This document shows, piece by piece, positions 15,795-25,891 of a DNA stretch of 64,000 nucleotides. Positions within the stretch are counted from its first letter, which is position 1; each line of letters starts with the position of its first letter. Origin of the DNA: Berkiella sp964606325. GTDB lineage: Bacteria; Pseudomonadota; Gammaproteobacteria; Berkiellales; Berkiellaceae. The DNA is taken from the NCBI GenBank assembly GCA_964606325.1, contig CAZSGE010000005.1, positions 65,324-129,323 on the forward strand, read 5' to 3'. The position numbers and the translations under genes are program-made. The notes below the pieces were generated by a model. The model ran no database searches. It saw only the letters and a program-made list of their open reading frames with translations, and was not told the DNA's origin.

Positions 15795-15986
15795 CTAAAA
15801 AAGAGTAGGAGGAGGGTTAAGGTTTTGTATGGATGAAATACGAACATACTTATAGACTACTGTTAATTCATTATCCGTACTATTAAATGATATTTTTTGG
15901 ATTTCAGCTATGGAAGATAGTCTATGTTTGATTATCTTCACAACCTCATTCCAATCGATTTGAGGTACAAGTAATGTAGTTTTGCC
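15795..15986 (-). pseudogene. Open frame without start between czcA and the toxin-antitoxin pair, possible gene remnant
   Basis: A 63-codon minus-strand frame with protein-like composition (KTTLLVPQIDWNEVVKIIKH, then RLSSIAEIQKISFNSTDNEL) ends at TAG 15795-15797. It has no ATG/GTG/TTG in a sensible place and no ribosome site; its 5' side runs into the end of czcA. It could be the C-terminal remnant of a lost gene or a small gene with an unusual start. No family recognised. Confidence 0.3.
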
Positions 15987-15993
15987 ATACTTA

Positions 15994-18900
15994 CTATATA
16001 TTTGAATTTTTAAAGAAAATATTGTAAAGCACTGGAAGTACTATCAAAGTCAGTGCAGTTGAAGAAATAAGCCCCCCAACAACAACCGTTGCAAGCGGTT
16101 TTTGAATTTCAGCTCCTACCCCTCTTGCTAAAAGCATTGGAATAAGACCGAGCGCAGTAATAAAGGCTGTCATTAATACTGGACGAAGTCTTGATAAAGA
16201 ACCAATAAAAATTGCTTCCTTTAATTCCATTCCTTCTTGTTTATTTTGATTAATAGCATTTACTAAAACCACCCCATTAAGAACAGCAATGCCAAACAAA
16301 GCAATAAATCCAATTGAGCTAGGAACTGATAGATATTGTCCAGAAACAAAGATAGATAAAATGCCACCAATCAAGGCTAAAGGAACGTTTATCATAATTA
16401 ATAGCGCCTGACCGGCTGAATCAAAAGCAAAATAAAGCAACAAGAAGATCAGCCCCAATGATATCGGTACGACCAACATAAGTCTGGCTTGTGCTCGCTG
16501 TTGGTTTTCGAATTGTCCACCGTAAACTACAGCATAACCAGCTGGCAATTTCACTTTTTCTTTTATTTGTTGTTGAATATCGGCTACAACGCTACCCATG
16601 TCTCGATTTTCAATATTAGATTGAATAACAACCCTACGTTGCACTTCATCACGTCTAATTTGCGGAGCACCAGAATCAATTTTAACCGACGCCACATCAC
16701 CTAACCTAACCCAAGCCCCATTAGGGGACTGTAAAATAAGATTGCTGATTTCCTCTACATTGCTCCGATAAGCTGGTGCTAATCGCACATAGATATCATA
16801 ACGTTCATTTCCATTAATGACTTGGCCGGCTGTTTTTCCACCAATGGCATCTGATACTAAAGACATGACTTGACCAACAGTAATACCATAGCGCATTAGT
16901 GTTTCGCGTTCTGGCTTTATAACAAGCTGGGCTTCTCCAGTTATTTGCTCTATCGCAACATCTCTGGTGCCTTTTACCGATTTTACTATAGATTCAATTT
17001 CCTGCCCTTTTTTAGCTAGAACTGCAAGATCAGGTCCAAACAGCTTCACTGCCAGCTGAGCTTTTACCCCTGAAAGTAATTCGTCCACACGACTGGCGAT
17101 AGGTTGAGAAAAGCTAAACAACAATCCTGGAAACACAGACATTTTTTGTTCCATAAGTTCTTGTAATTGGATACGATTTTTTGCTGATTTCCACTTTTTA
17201 ATAGGCTCTAAGCCAACCATAATTTCTATATTTGATACAGGCTCTGGATCACCGCCTAATTCAGGCCGACCTATTCGACTAGATGCATAGGTTACTTCTG
17301 GAAAGTTCATTAATTCTTTTTCGAGTCTTTGTGCAACTGATAAAGAGGTGTCAAGGCTAGCAGAGGGAGCTAACGTTGCACGGATATTTAATGTTCCTTC
17401 TTCAAGTTCAGGCACAAATTCAGTTCCTAAAAATGGGATCAATATTAAAGACATCAAAAATAACCCGACTGTAGCCCCTAACACATATTTAGGGCGATTT
17501 AGTGCTTTTGATAACGCATCTTTGTAAAAACGAGTAATGGGTTTAAGGATAGGGCTTTGACGATGCTGAATACCTTGCTTAAAAAGGTATGTCGCAAGTG
17601 CAGGGATAACCATCATCGCTACAAATAAAGAAGCGATCATACCCAGAACTATGCTGATGGCCATAGGTTGAAATAGTTTGCCCTCGACACCTTCAAATGT
17701 AAAAAGAGGAGCAAAAACAACAATAATGATAAGAACCGCAAAAAATACTGGACGAGATATTTCTCTTGCAGCTTCTTGTACTCTCAAAGGTATAGCATGC
17801 TCATTTATTACAATATCCTTATCTAAAGATTTATCACCTTTATCAATTCTATCGTGTTCTGAACCAGGTTCACTTAGATGCTTAAAGATATTTTCCATCA
17901 TAACAACAGAACCATCAACCATCATACCAATTGCAATTGCTAATCCACCTAAAGACATTAAGTTTGCTGAAATTCCCCAATACGACATCGCAATTAACGC
18001 AAGTCCAACGGAAATGGGGACAGAAACAAGAACTAGTAGTGTTGCTCTAAGATTCATCAAAAAAAGTAGAATAACAATGAATATAAGGACAAAAGCTTCT
18101 ACTAAAGCTTTTACAACGGTGTGAACCGCTTGCTGTATCAGATCAGCTTGATCATAAAATGGTTCTAACTTTACCTCCTTAGGCAAAGCTGCTTGCGCTA
18201 AAGATAACCGAGATTTTATACCATCAATTGTTGCCTTAGTATTTGCCCCCAACCGTTTAAGAAACACGCCAACTACTACCTCTCCTAATTCATGAGCTTT
18301 TCCTTCTGCATTTCTCTCGGAAAGAGTGACTGCTCCTTGACGAATTTCACTTCCATAAGTAACCTGCGCAATGTTGCGTATGCGTATTACAATTCCATCT
18401 TGTACTTTTACAGGTATATTAGCAATATCTAGTAGCCCTTTATCTCCACTTTGCAACCAGCCAACTCCTCTTATAACAAGCTGTTCCGCTCCGCGATCTA
18501 AGTACCACCCTCCCACATTTTTATTGTTTGATTCTATTGCTTCAACTATTTCATCAATAGTCATTTTATAAGCGAGCAACCGTGAAGGATCAACTTGTAC
18601 CTGATATTGACGAACCTCTCCACCAAAAGAAAGTAAATCAGTTACCCCATCTACTGGTGCTAGAATCAATTTTACAACCCAATCATTTAAACTTCGTAAC
18701 GTCATAATATCGAACTTTTTCGGATCCTCCGAACGTAAAAAGTATTGATAAACTTGTCCTAAACCGGAAGTATTAGGACCGATTTCAGGATTACCAACGT
18801 TAGCAGGCATTTTTTCCTTTGCTGCTTGAATTCGTTCAAATACTAATTGTCTAGCAAAATAAATATCCACTTCTTCTTTAAACACAACCGTAACGACAGA

Positions 18901-19170
18901 CAACCCAACCTTTGAAATGGAACGCACATCTTCCACATTGGGCAAAGAAAACATAGCTGCTTCTATTGGATAGGTAATTAATTGCTCTACTTCTTCTGCT
19001 GCCAATCCTGCTGCTTCAGTATTAATTGTAACCTGAACATTAGTTACATCTGGAAAAGCATCAAGATTTAAATGAGGAAGAACTAACATTCCTGCAACAA
19101 TCATAGCTAGCAACAATAAAATTATAATAAAGCGATTACTAACTGCAAAATCTATCAGCTTATCTAACAC
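15994..19170 (-). CDS. czcA: Heavy-metal RND efflux permease, CzcA/HelA family
   Basis: 1058-aa inner-membrane pump exporting divalent metals (Co/Zn/Cd/Ni class) or related ions with adaptor CzcB and channel CzcC. It has 12 membrane helices and two large periplasmic loops. Helix 4 reads AIAIGMMVDGSVVMMEN: the Asp-Gly and Glu of the CzcA proton-relay motif are present, but the first Asp (DFG in C. metallidurans CzcA) is Ala, so substrate class is not certain. N-terminus LDAFPDVTNVQVTINTEAAG is typical. It is the last gene of czcC-czcB-czcA, 12 nt after czcB. Confidence 0.94.
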   Translation of the reverse strand: MLDKLIDFAVSNRFIIILLLLAMIVAGMLVLPHLNLDAFPDVTNVQVTINTEAAGLAAEEVEQLITYPIEAAMFSLPNVEDVRSISKVGLSVVTVVFKEEVDIYFARQLVFERIQAAKEKMPANVGNPEIGPNTSGLGQVYQYFLRSEDPKKFDIMTLRSLNDWVVKLILAPVDGVTDLLSFGGEVRQYQVQVDPSRLLAYKMTIDEIVEAIESNNKNVGGWYLDRGAEQLVIRGVGWLQSGDKGLLDIANIPVKVQDGIVIRIRNIAQVTYGSEIRQGAVTLSERNAEGKAHELGEVVVGVFLKRLGANTKATIDGIKSRLSLAQAALPKEVKLEPFYDQADLIQQAVHTVVKALVEAFVLIFIVILLFLMNLRATLLVLVSVPISVGLALIAMSYWGISANLMSLGGLAIAIGMMVDGSVVMMENIFKHLSEPGSEHDRIDKGDKSLDKDIVINEHAIPLRVQEAAREISRPVFFAVLIIIVVFAPLFTFEGVEGKLFQPMAISIVLGMIASLFVAMMVIPALATYLFKQGIQHRQSPILKPITRFYKDALSKALNRPKYVLGATVGLFLMSLILIPFLGTEFVPELEEGTLNIRATLAPSASLDTSLSVAQRLEKELMNFPEVTYASSRIGRPELGGDPEPVSNIEIMVGLEPIKKWKSAKNRIQLQELMEQKMSVFPGLLFSFSQPIASRVDELLSGVKAQLAVKLFGPDLAVLAKKGQEIESIVKSVKGTRDVAIEQITGEAQLVIKPERETLMRYGITVGQVMSLVSDAIGGKTAGQVINGNERYDIYVRLAPAYRSNVEEISNLILQSPNGAWVRLGDVASVKIDSGAPQIRRDEVQRRVVIQSNIENRDMGSVVADIQQQIKEKVKLPAGYAVVYGGQFENQQRAQARLMLVVPISLGLIFLLLYFAFDSAGQALLIMINVPLALIGGILSIFVSGQYLSVPSSIGFIALFGIAVLNGVVLVNAINQNKQEGMELKEAIFIGSLSRLRPVLMTAFITALGLIPMLLARGVGAEIQKPLATVVVGGLISSTALTLIVLPVLYNIFFKNSNI

Positions 19171-19182
19171 TCTTATAATTCC

Positions 19183-20310
19183 TTAATGTCCGTGAGCATC
19201 GAATCCTTTTTTGTTTAATTCAGAATGAACAAAAAATGCACCTTCTGTCACTACACGTGCTCCGGGGGAAACACCTTCAATAATCGCTTGATTATTGATA
19301 ACTTCAATTACCTTAACTTCTATTTGTGCAAAGGTGTTTGGCTTTGTCTCAATGTATACTGCCCAATCACCATCAGAAGTACGCATAACGCCATCCACGG
19401 GTAATGACAACATAGGTTTCATCTCACCATCTTCAATAAGGCAGTTAACATATTGGCCTGGGTGAAGCATGTCCTTTATGTTTGAAACCTCCAACCTTAC
19501 AGCACGAGTTCTCGTTATTTCGTCTAACTGATGATGTACTTGAATCACTTTTCCTTGTAAGACGTTTTCATTAATCTTAATCTTCGCGGTATCGCCCAAT
19601 TTTACAGGTTGAGGTAAATTAGGTGGTAACTTTGCATCAATCCATACTGAAGCCTCATCTACAACCTGCAAAAGAACTCGCCCGGGTTCAATCAGCTCAC
19701 CTTCAGAAAAATTGATGTTAAATGCTGTTCCATCACGGGGGGCAAGTAAAGTAAACTCCCCTTTGGCTTGTGAAGGATTTTGTTTTTTAAGTAGTTCTTC
19801 AGCTTCCTTTTCTGTCATTCCATAGGCTAATGCTGTAGAAATCGCATGTTGGTAGGCTACTTGAGCTTCTGAATAACGCTTACCCGATATTGCCTCTTTA
19901 CCAAGAGATTTAACACGCTGCCATTCCTGCATAGCAAGAAGTAGATCCCCTTGTACTTTAGCCATATCTACACTTGATAGAGTGGCTAAAACTTGACCAA
20001 CTTTAACATGTTCCCCTTCCTGCACTAAACGTTTAATCACTTGCGCAGACACTCGGGTTGTAATTTTATTTGTCATAGTCGCGTTGGGGATGACTTCTCC
20101 TGGCGCTTGAATAATAGATTTTACACTTTTAGGTTCTAATGTAAGCACTTTAATACCCACTGATTGTTGGCTCTCTTGTGAAATAAAAACTGTATTTTGC
20201 TCTTCATGTTTACTTTCTTCTTCTTTTGCAAACAGCCCCTCTATAAAAGAAAGAGAAAATATAAAAAGGGCTGGAATCCAAATAGAATTAATTTCTTTTA
20301 CTAATTTCAT
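19183..20310 (-). CDS. czcB: Metal efflux adaptor, CzcB/HelB family
   Basis: 375-aa periplasmic membrane fusion protein. N-terminal hydrophobic anchor or signal (about residues 9-28), lipoyl and hairpin regions (TTRVSAQVIKRLVQEGEHVK, GEFTLLAPRDGTAFNINFSE), beta-barrel (VKLGDTAKIKINENVLQGKV) and MP domain ending GVSPGARVVTEGAFFVHSEL with a His-containing tail (FDAHGH) that may bind metal. It lies between the TolC-like gene (15-nt gap) and the permease (12-nt gap), so the three form an operon. Confidence 0.93.
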   Translation of the reverse strand: MKLVKEINSIWIPALFIFSLSFIEGLFAKEEESKHEEQNTVFISQESQQSVGIKVLTLEPKSVKSIIQAPGEVIPNATMTNKITTRVSAQVIKRLVQEGEHVKVGQVLATLSSVDMAKVQGDLLLAMQEWQRVKSLGKEAISGKRYSEAQVAYQHAISTALAYGMTEKEAEELLKKQNPSQAKGEFTLLAPRDGTAFNINFSEGELIEPGRVLLQVVDEASVWIDAKLPPNLPQPVKLGDTAKIKINENVLQGKVIQVHHQLDEITRTRAVRLEVSNIKDMLHPGQYVNCLIEDGEMKPMLSLPVDGVMRTSDGDWAVYIETKPNTFAQIEVKVIEVINNQAIIEGVSPGARVVTEGAFFVHSELNKKGFDAHGH

Positions 20311-20325
20311 CTGATTACCTTTTAT

Positions 20326-21657
20326 TTATGTACAATTAATTTGTGTCCATTTTCTAACGGTACCCGATGCCTTTAACCAATCAACCCATGCCAGCCATGC
20401 TTGACTGTTAAGTTCAATTCCAGCAATTTGGCTATCAAGCCTTTGTTTTAACTGTACTAGATAATCAACAGTAGTAATTTCGCCGGCTTGCCATAGTTTT
20501 TCTATCAACACTATACCGTCACTTAGTGGTTTTTGTGAAATTTGCTGCCAGTCATTTATTGCTTGATGTAACATTTGATAACGCCCAGCACTACTTTGTA
20601 TCTCTGCTTTTATTTCACGCAGCGCATCCATTCTTTTTTTTTCAATTTCTATTTCGTCAAATACTGCCGCATCAACTTCTGCTCGATAAGAATTTCGAAT
20701 AAATAAAGGAATACTAAATGTAGCTAAAAATACCTTTTTATCACCTTCATTTGTATTTTCTTTTCCACCCTGAAAGCCAAATGTGGGATCTGGAAATCGT
20801 TCTTTTTTTGCCAATCCTATACGCATTTTTGCGTTCACAATCTGTTCATTAAGTACTTGTAAGCTTGGTATGTGATTTAAAAGTTCCTCAATAGATGTAT
20901 TAGTTATATTTGGATTTGGTAAATTTTGTGGCAATGAAGGCCAAGTAAAATGATTCATGCCAGTTTTGCTTCTTAAAACTTGTAACGCCTGGTTAAGATT
21001 AATTTCAGCTGCCACCTGTTGTGCTAAACCTTCAGACAAAGCCAAATGTGCGAGATCCGTTTCAACTCGGGGGACATCACCTGCAACTTGCCGCTTTTCA
21101 GTTAAATTAACAAATTTACGTAGCAAAGACACTCTTTTATTTGAAAATGTTAACGCTTTCTGGGCGGTATGGTAACGAACTAAAGCGCTTAAAATATCTA
21201 TTTCAAATTGCTGACAAAGTGTTTCAAATTGTTCTTCAGCTACTTCTCGATTCGTTGCAGCAACTTTTAAGCGAGCCTGGCGCTTATTTGCTATGTCTAT
21301 CGTTTGATTAATTCCCATAACATAAGTTTTCTCGTAAGGTTTAGGTGTTCCATTCAATTCAGAATCATTAAAGTTATATTGCTTTTTTTGTTGAGTCTCG
21401 GCGGATATTTCTGGGTTGTATAAAGGTTGACTTGCAGCAATCTCGCGAGATTTTGCGGCAGCAAGATTTGCTTTTGCTGCTTGAATTGAAGGATTTTTTT
21501 CTAGCACATCTTGCATAAATGAATTTAGTGATATTGAACTGTTTTTAATCTCTTGATCATTAGCAAAAATTGAAATATTATAAAATACTAAAAGAAAAAC
21601 TATAAAATTCACTTTATTGCTTATAAATTTTAAATTTTGGTGCCTCAAATTTCTCAT
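20326..21657 (-). CDS. czcC: Outer-membrane metal efflux channel, CzcC/HelC (TolC family)
   Basis: 443-aa TolC-family protein, first gene of the czcCBA operon. N-terminal signal region (VNFIVFLLVFYNISIFA), then the two helical-hairpin repeats typical of OEPs (SLNSFMQDVLEKNPSIQAAK in the first; PLFIRNSYRAEVDAAVFDEI in the second). It forms the exit duct for ions pumped by CzcA. It is separated by 288 bp from the divergent P-type ATPase operon. Confidence 0.92.
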   Translation of the reverse strand: MRNLRHQNLKFISNKVNFIVFLLVFYNISIFANDQEIKNSSISLNSFMQDVLEKNPSIQAAKANLAAAKSREIAASQPLYNPEISAETQQKKQYNFNDSELNGTPKPYEKTYVMGINQTIDIANKRQARLKVAATNREVAEEQFETLCQQFEIDILSALVRYHTAQKALTFSNKRVSLLRKFVNLTEKRQVAGDVPRVETDLAHLALSEGLAQQVAAEINLNQALQVLRSKTGMNHFTWPSLPQNLPNPNITNTSIEELLNHIPSLQVLNEQIVNAKMRIGLAKKERFPDPTFGFQGGKENTNEGDKKVFLATFSIPLFIRNSYRAEVDAAVFDEIEIEKKRMDALREIKAEIQSSAGRYQMLHQAINDWQQISQKPLSDGIVLIEKLWQAGEITTVDYLVQLKQRLDSQIAGIELNSQAWLAWVDWLKASGTVRKWTQINCT

Positions 21658-21945
21658 GGCATTTTTTCCGCCTTCGACTCTTAAAACAATCTGTATTTTT
21701 AAACAGTCTTATTTAATCAATTTATAATAATGTTTAGTATATGTTCAAATAGGTCAAGCAAACCTAATCGAAACTATAACAATTCAGCATGCGCATTAAC
21801 ATACTCATAGTCTAGCAACACTTGACGACTTTCGTGGCAATGCACTTAAGCGCTTTGCATTTTAGGAGAGGGCGTGCCATCTTTAAACAGTATTTAATAA
21901 CAATACTCATTATTACCCTTTTTCAATCATATCTATGCAGGATAC
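21658..21945. promoter_or_regulatory. Divergent promoter region of the two metal efflux operons
   Basis: 288 bases between czcC (minus) and the ATPase gene (plus), rich in AT, with no gene. On the minus side TTGAAC followed by TATAAA/ATAAAT at 16-17 bp is a candidate czc promoter about 60-90 bp before czcC. No clear metal-regulator dyad was found, and no regulator gene is adjacent. Confidence 0.4.
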
Positions 21946-24639
21946 ATGATGACGCAGATTTGGCATAACAAAACACCACAAGATATCACTGCATATTTAA
22001 AAATTGATTTATCATCGGGCTTGACTACGCTAGAAGCACAAAATCGTTTAAAAGAATCAGGCCCTAATCTATTAATCAAACAGAAAAAAACATCGATTTT
22101 AACTATTATTTTACAACAATTTAATAGTTTAGTAACATGGGTGCTTTTGGGAACTGTTGTTATATCCATCTTGGTGGGTGAGAACGTTGATGCAATCGCG
22201 ATTTTCACCATAGTCATTTTAAACGCGTTCATTGGATTTATTTTAGAGTATCGAGCAGATCGTGCTATTTCAGCGCTGCAGGAAATGGCTGCACCAAAAG
22301 CAACTGTGTTTCGCGACGGACACGCAAAGGTAATTTCAGCTTCTGATATTGTGCCTAGCGACATTCTCATTTTTGAAAGTGGTGATTTAATTGCAGCTGA
22401 TGCACGTCTTTTTTATCTCTCATCATTAAAAACGAATGAAGCACCGTTAACTGGCGAATCTTTACCTGTTGAGAAAAATCTCAATGTTTGTTCTGCCGAA
22501 GCATCATTAGCCGATCGAAAAAACATGGTTTTCATGGGAACATCTGTCGTCAATGGTACGGGGCGTGCAATTGTCATAGCGACCGGTATGCAGACAGAAA
22601 TGGGCCGCATAGCCTCAATGCTTAGTGAAGCATCTCATGGGGATTCACCATTACAAAAAAGACTAAATCAAGTGGGTTCTCGTTTATTGTGGATTTGTTT
22701 TTTCATTATCATTTTGATTTTTGCATTGGGATTATTTCGTAAAATTCCATTTTTTGAATTATTCATGAGTTCGATTAGCTTAGCAGTCGCTGCTATTCCT
22801 GAGGGCTTACCTACAGTGGTGACTGTGGCATTAGCACTAGGCGTACAGCGAATGGTACGCCGTGCTGTATTGATTAAACGATTATCGGCCGTAGAAACAC
22901 TAGGATGTCTACAAGTCATTTGTACTGATAAAACAGGTACGTTAACTGTTGGCGAAATGACAGCACGAAAGCTCATTACCTCCGAAGAGATTTATAGTAT
23001 TCATGGAGAAGGTTATAACCTGGAAGGTTATTTTATTTGTAAAGATCAAAATGTCGAGGCTCCCAAAGATAAGCTGTTACAAACAGTATTGCGCACTATG
23101 GTTGTTTGTAACAATGCTGATCTTACCTTGCAAAATGATCAACTATCTGCTGCTGGCGATCCGACTGAAATTGCATTATTAGTTGCTGCAGCTAAAGGAG
23201 GAATTTGGCATAATGAGGTGACATCTTCTCTCCCCCGTATAAAAGAGTTTCCTTTTAATTCCGAACGAAAGCGCATGACAGTTTTGTGTAAAGAGGTCGA
23301 TAAATTATCCGTTTTTGTAAAAGGTGCACCGGAAATTATTTTGGCACGCTGTACACACATGTTAACCAGAAATGGAATAAAGGAACTTACCCAAAATGAT
23401 CGTGTTCGCATTCAGCAATCTTGTGAATTAATGGCCAGTGAAGCTTTAAGACTTCTAGCCTTTGCAGAACGTCGCTTAGAGCATTCATTCATGGATGAAA
23501 CTGATGAGGTCATTGAAAATAATCTCGTTTTCTTAGGACTTATAGGCTTACAAGATCCACCCCATGCAAGTGCAAAAGAATCAGTCAGCCATTGCAAAGC
23601 GGCTGGCATCAAACCAGTAATGATCACCGGCGATCACCCCAATACGGCTAGAGCAATTGCCCAAGAGCTGGGTATTTTGAACCAAGAAGAGCGATTAGTT
23701 ACTGGCAATGAACTTGAAAAAATGTCAGACAAAGAGCTTATGAAATGTGTAAAACAAATTACTGTTTATGCACGAGTTTCTGCAAAACATAAATTAAAGA
23801 TAGTTCGTGCATGGAAAAAGCAGCAAATGATCGTTGCAATGACTGGTGACGGTGTGAATGATGCACCGGCATTAAAAGAAGCTTCCATTGGTATTGCTAT
23901 GGGGAAAACAGGAACTGAAGTTACCAAGGAATCCGCTGATATCATTTTGATGGACAATAATTTCACCTCCATTGTAGCTGGAATTGAAGAAGGCCGTACG
24001 ATTTATGACAATATTTCAAAAACACTTGCTTATCTATTGGCTGGAAATATGGGTGAATTATTGGTCGTATTTGTGGCTCTTTTAATTGGTTGGCCATTAC
24101 CACTGCTACCTATTCATTTATTATGGATTAACCTGGTTACTGATGGATTACCAGCCATTGCTTTGGCAACAGACATGCCAGAGCCAGGTATTCTTAAGAG
24201 GCCGCCAAGAGAATCACAAAGGCCCTTTATGGACGGTAGTTTTTTCCAACGTGTGATTTTTATTGGCATTCTGACTGCTTCTGTAACGCTCGGATCTTTT
24301 GCTTATGAATTTATAAGGAATGGTGATTTGATACAAGCACAAGACGCTGCTTTTTCAGTATTAGTGACAGCAGAACTATTACGTGCATTTGGTGCGCGCA
24401 GCCAAACAAAAACTATTTGGCACATAGGATTTCTTTCAAATATTCGTTTATTTGTCATTGTGAGTATCAGTTTTTCACTGCAAATAATAATTCATCATTT
24501 TCCAACCCTACAAGATTTTTTTGGCATTGGTCCTGTATCGTTAAAGCAATGTCTCATTTGGGTGGCATTAGGGATGATACCTTTATTGGTGTTAGAAACT
24601 CAAAAATTGTTAAGGATGACACCTAATGATTCTCTTTGA
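21946..24639 (+). CDS. P2-type cation-transporting ATPase (Ca2+/Mn2+-ATPase-like)
   Basis: 897-aa P-type ATPase. Cation-ATPase N-domain at 1-70, actuator TGES (APLTGESLPV), membrane motif PEGLPTVVTVALALG (P2 type; heavy-metal P1B pumps have CPC/CPH), phosphorylation site ICTDKTGTLTVGEM, nucleotide-domain KGAPE, hinge TGDGVNDAPALKEASIGIAM, and a six-helix C-terminal domain. Likely ions are Ca2+, Mn2+ or similar. It heads a plus-strand operon with tolC-, cusB- and cusA-like genes; its last 14 nt overlap the next gene, suggesting joint metal export. Confidence 0.92.
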   Translation: MMTQIWHNKTPQDITAYLKIDLSSGLTTLEAQNRLKESGPNLLIKQKKTSILTIILQQFNSLVTWVLLGTVVISILVGENVDAIAIFTIVILNAFIGFILEYRADRAISALQEMAAPKATVFRDGHAKVISASDIVPSDILIFESGDLIAADARLFYLSSLKTNEAPLTGESLPVEKNLNVCSAEASLADRKNMVFMGTSVVNGTGRAIVIATGMQTEMGRIASMLSEASHGDSPLQKRLNQVGSRLLWICFFIIILIFALGLFRKIPFFELFMSSISLAVAAIPEGLPTVVTVALALGVQRMVRRAVLIKRLSAVETLGCLQVICTDKTGTLTVGEMTARKLITSEEIYSIHGEGYNLEGYFICKDQNVEAPKDKLLQTVLRTMVVCNNADLTLQNDQLSAAGDPTEIALLVAAAKGGIWHNEVTSSLPRIKEFPFNSERKRMTVLCKEVDKLSVFVKGAPEIILARCTHMLTRNGIKELTQNDRVRIQQSCELMASEALRLLAFAERRLEHSFMDETDEVIENNLVFLGLIGLQDPPHASAKESVSHCKAAGIKPVMITGDHPNTARAIAQELGILNQEERLVTGNELEKMSDKELMKCVKQITVYARVSAKHKLKIVRAWKKQQMIVAMTGDGVNDAPALKEASIGIAMGKTGTEVTKESADIILMDNNFTSIVAGIEEGRTIYDNISKTLAYLLAGNMGELLVVFVALLIGWPLPLLPIHLLWINLVTDGLPAIALATDMPEPGILKRPPRESQRPFMDGSFFQRVIFIGILTASVTLGSFAYEFIRNGDLIQAQDAAFSVLVTAELLRAFGARSQTKTIWHIGFLSNIRLFVIVSISFSLQIIIHHFPTLQDFFGIGPVSLKQCLIWVALGMIPLLVLETQKLLRMTPNDSL

Positions 24640-25891
24640 GATTAAAAAATACATTTCGAGCAGTAGTGTAGCTATGTTGGTGTCTTCTTTCATCATTACA
24701 GCAGCCTATGCAAAACCTTCTCCTATTTTGGCTGATTTAATACAAGAAGCCACTCAAAGTAATCCACAAATTAATGCAGCACGCGATCGTTGGCTGGCCG
24801 CAACCCATGTTACTCCTGTTGCACGATCACTTCCAGATCCTAAAATCAATTTAGGTTATATGAACATGTCGGGTAATGAACTTATGGAAGCAGATCCCAG
24901 TAGGGAGCAAATGATTGGAGGTAGCCAAGAAATTCCATTCCCTGGCAAATTAATTATTAGAGGAAAGATAGCGACTTTAGAAGAAAAGCGAGCTATGGCA
25001 GACTATCAAGCTACCTGCCTAGGCGTTATTGCTCAATTGAAGCGAATTTATTATGAGTTATTTTTTGTCAACAAATCAATAGAAATACTGCAGAAAAATC
25101 AGTTACTACTCGAAGAAATCGAAAAAAGTGTGCAAGTAAACTATAGTGTTGGAAAAGTTCCACAACAAGATATCTTTCGAGCACAAACGGAAATTTCACG
25201 ACTACGCATGCGCTTGGTGATGTTAAATCAAGAGCAATCATCGTTACAAGCCGATATCAACCGGATATTGAATAGACCTCTAGATATTCCAATTAGTACA
25301 TCTTCGATGTTGGCTATAACACCTCTTGAATATGATTTGAACCACTTCAATATTCTTATGGAACGTCTTGCACCTAAGCTAAAAATGCAAGAGAAAAATG
25401 TAGAGAAGGGACGTCAAACCATTAAATTAAGTGAAATGGATTATTTTCCTGATGTTGAGATAGAGGGAGGAATGCTTCGTGATACCATCATGCAAACTCA
25501 TGGTTATCAAGTTATGTTGAAAGCAACACTTCCACTTTATTTTATGAGTAAGCAAAATAATGGAGTGCGTGAATCGCGAGCACGTTATAACGCTGATATG
25601 GAAGACTATTATACCATGCACCGCGATCTTCTATTTCAAGTTAAAAGCGCATTTTTACAAGCAGAGCGTTCAGCTCAATTAATTCATCTTATTCAAGACA
25701 CGATTATTCCTCAGGCGACATTAACCTTTGCTTCATCTCAATCAAATTATAGCGTTGGAAAAGTCGATTTCTTAACATTGCTTAACAACTTGCTGATGCT
25801 GCAAGAGAATGAATTGGAGTTACAAAATGAAATTGTTCAACATGAAAAAGCGATTACCCAAATAGAAGAAACCACAGGGGTATTCTTATGA
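24626..25891 (+). CDS. TolC-family outer-membrane efflux protein (CusC-like partner of cusBA)
   Basis: 421-aa outer-membrane factor. Signal peptide MILFEIKKYISSSSVAMLVS onward to AYA (about residue 29), then hairpins LADLIQEATQSNPQINAARD and LYFMSKQNNGVRESRARYNA. The start overlaps the ATPase gene by 14 nt and the stop overlaps the adaptor by 4 nt, so translation is coupled. It differs strongly from the CzcC copy at 20326-21657 and from the lipoprotein copy at 47353-48744. Confidence 0.9.
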   Translation: MILFEIKKYISSSSVAMLVSSFIITAAYAKPSPILADLIQEATQSNPQINAARDRWLAATHVTPVARSLPDPKINLGYMNMSGNELMEADPSREQMIGGSQEIPFPGKLIIRGKIATLEEKRAMADYQATCLGVIAQLKRIYYELFFVNKSIEILQKNQLLLEEIEKSVQVNYSVGKVPQQDIFRAQTEISRLRMRLVMLNQEQSSLQADINRILNRPLDIPISTSSMLAITPLEYDLNHFNILMERLAPKLKMQEKNVEKGRQTIKLSEMDYFPDVEIEGGMLRDTIMQTHGYQVMLKATLPLYFMSKQNNGVRESRARYNADMEDYYTMHRDLLFQVKSAFLQAERSAQLIHLIQDTIIPQATLTFASSQSNYSVGKVDFLTLLNNLLMLQENELELQNEIVQHEKAITQIEETTGVFL

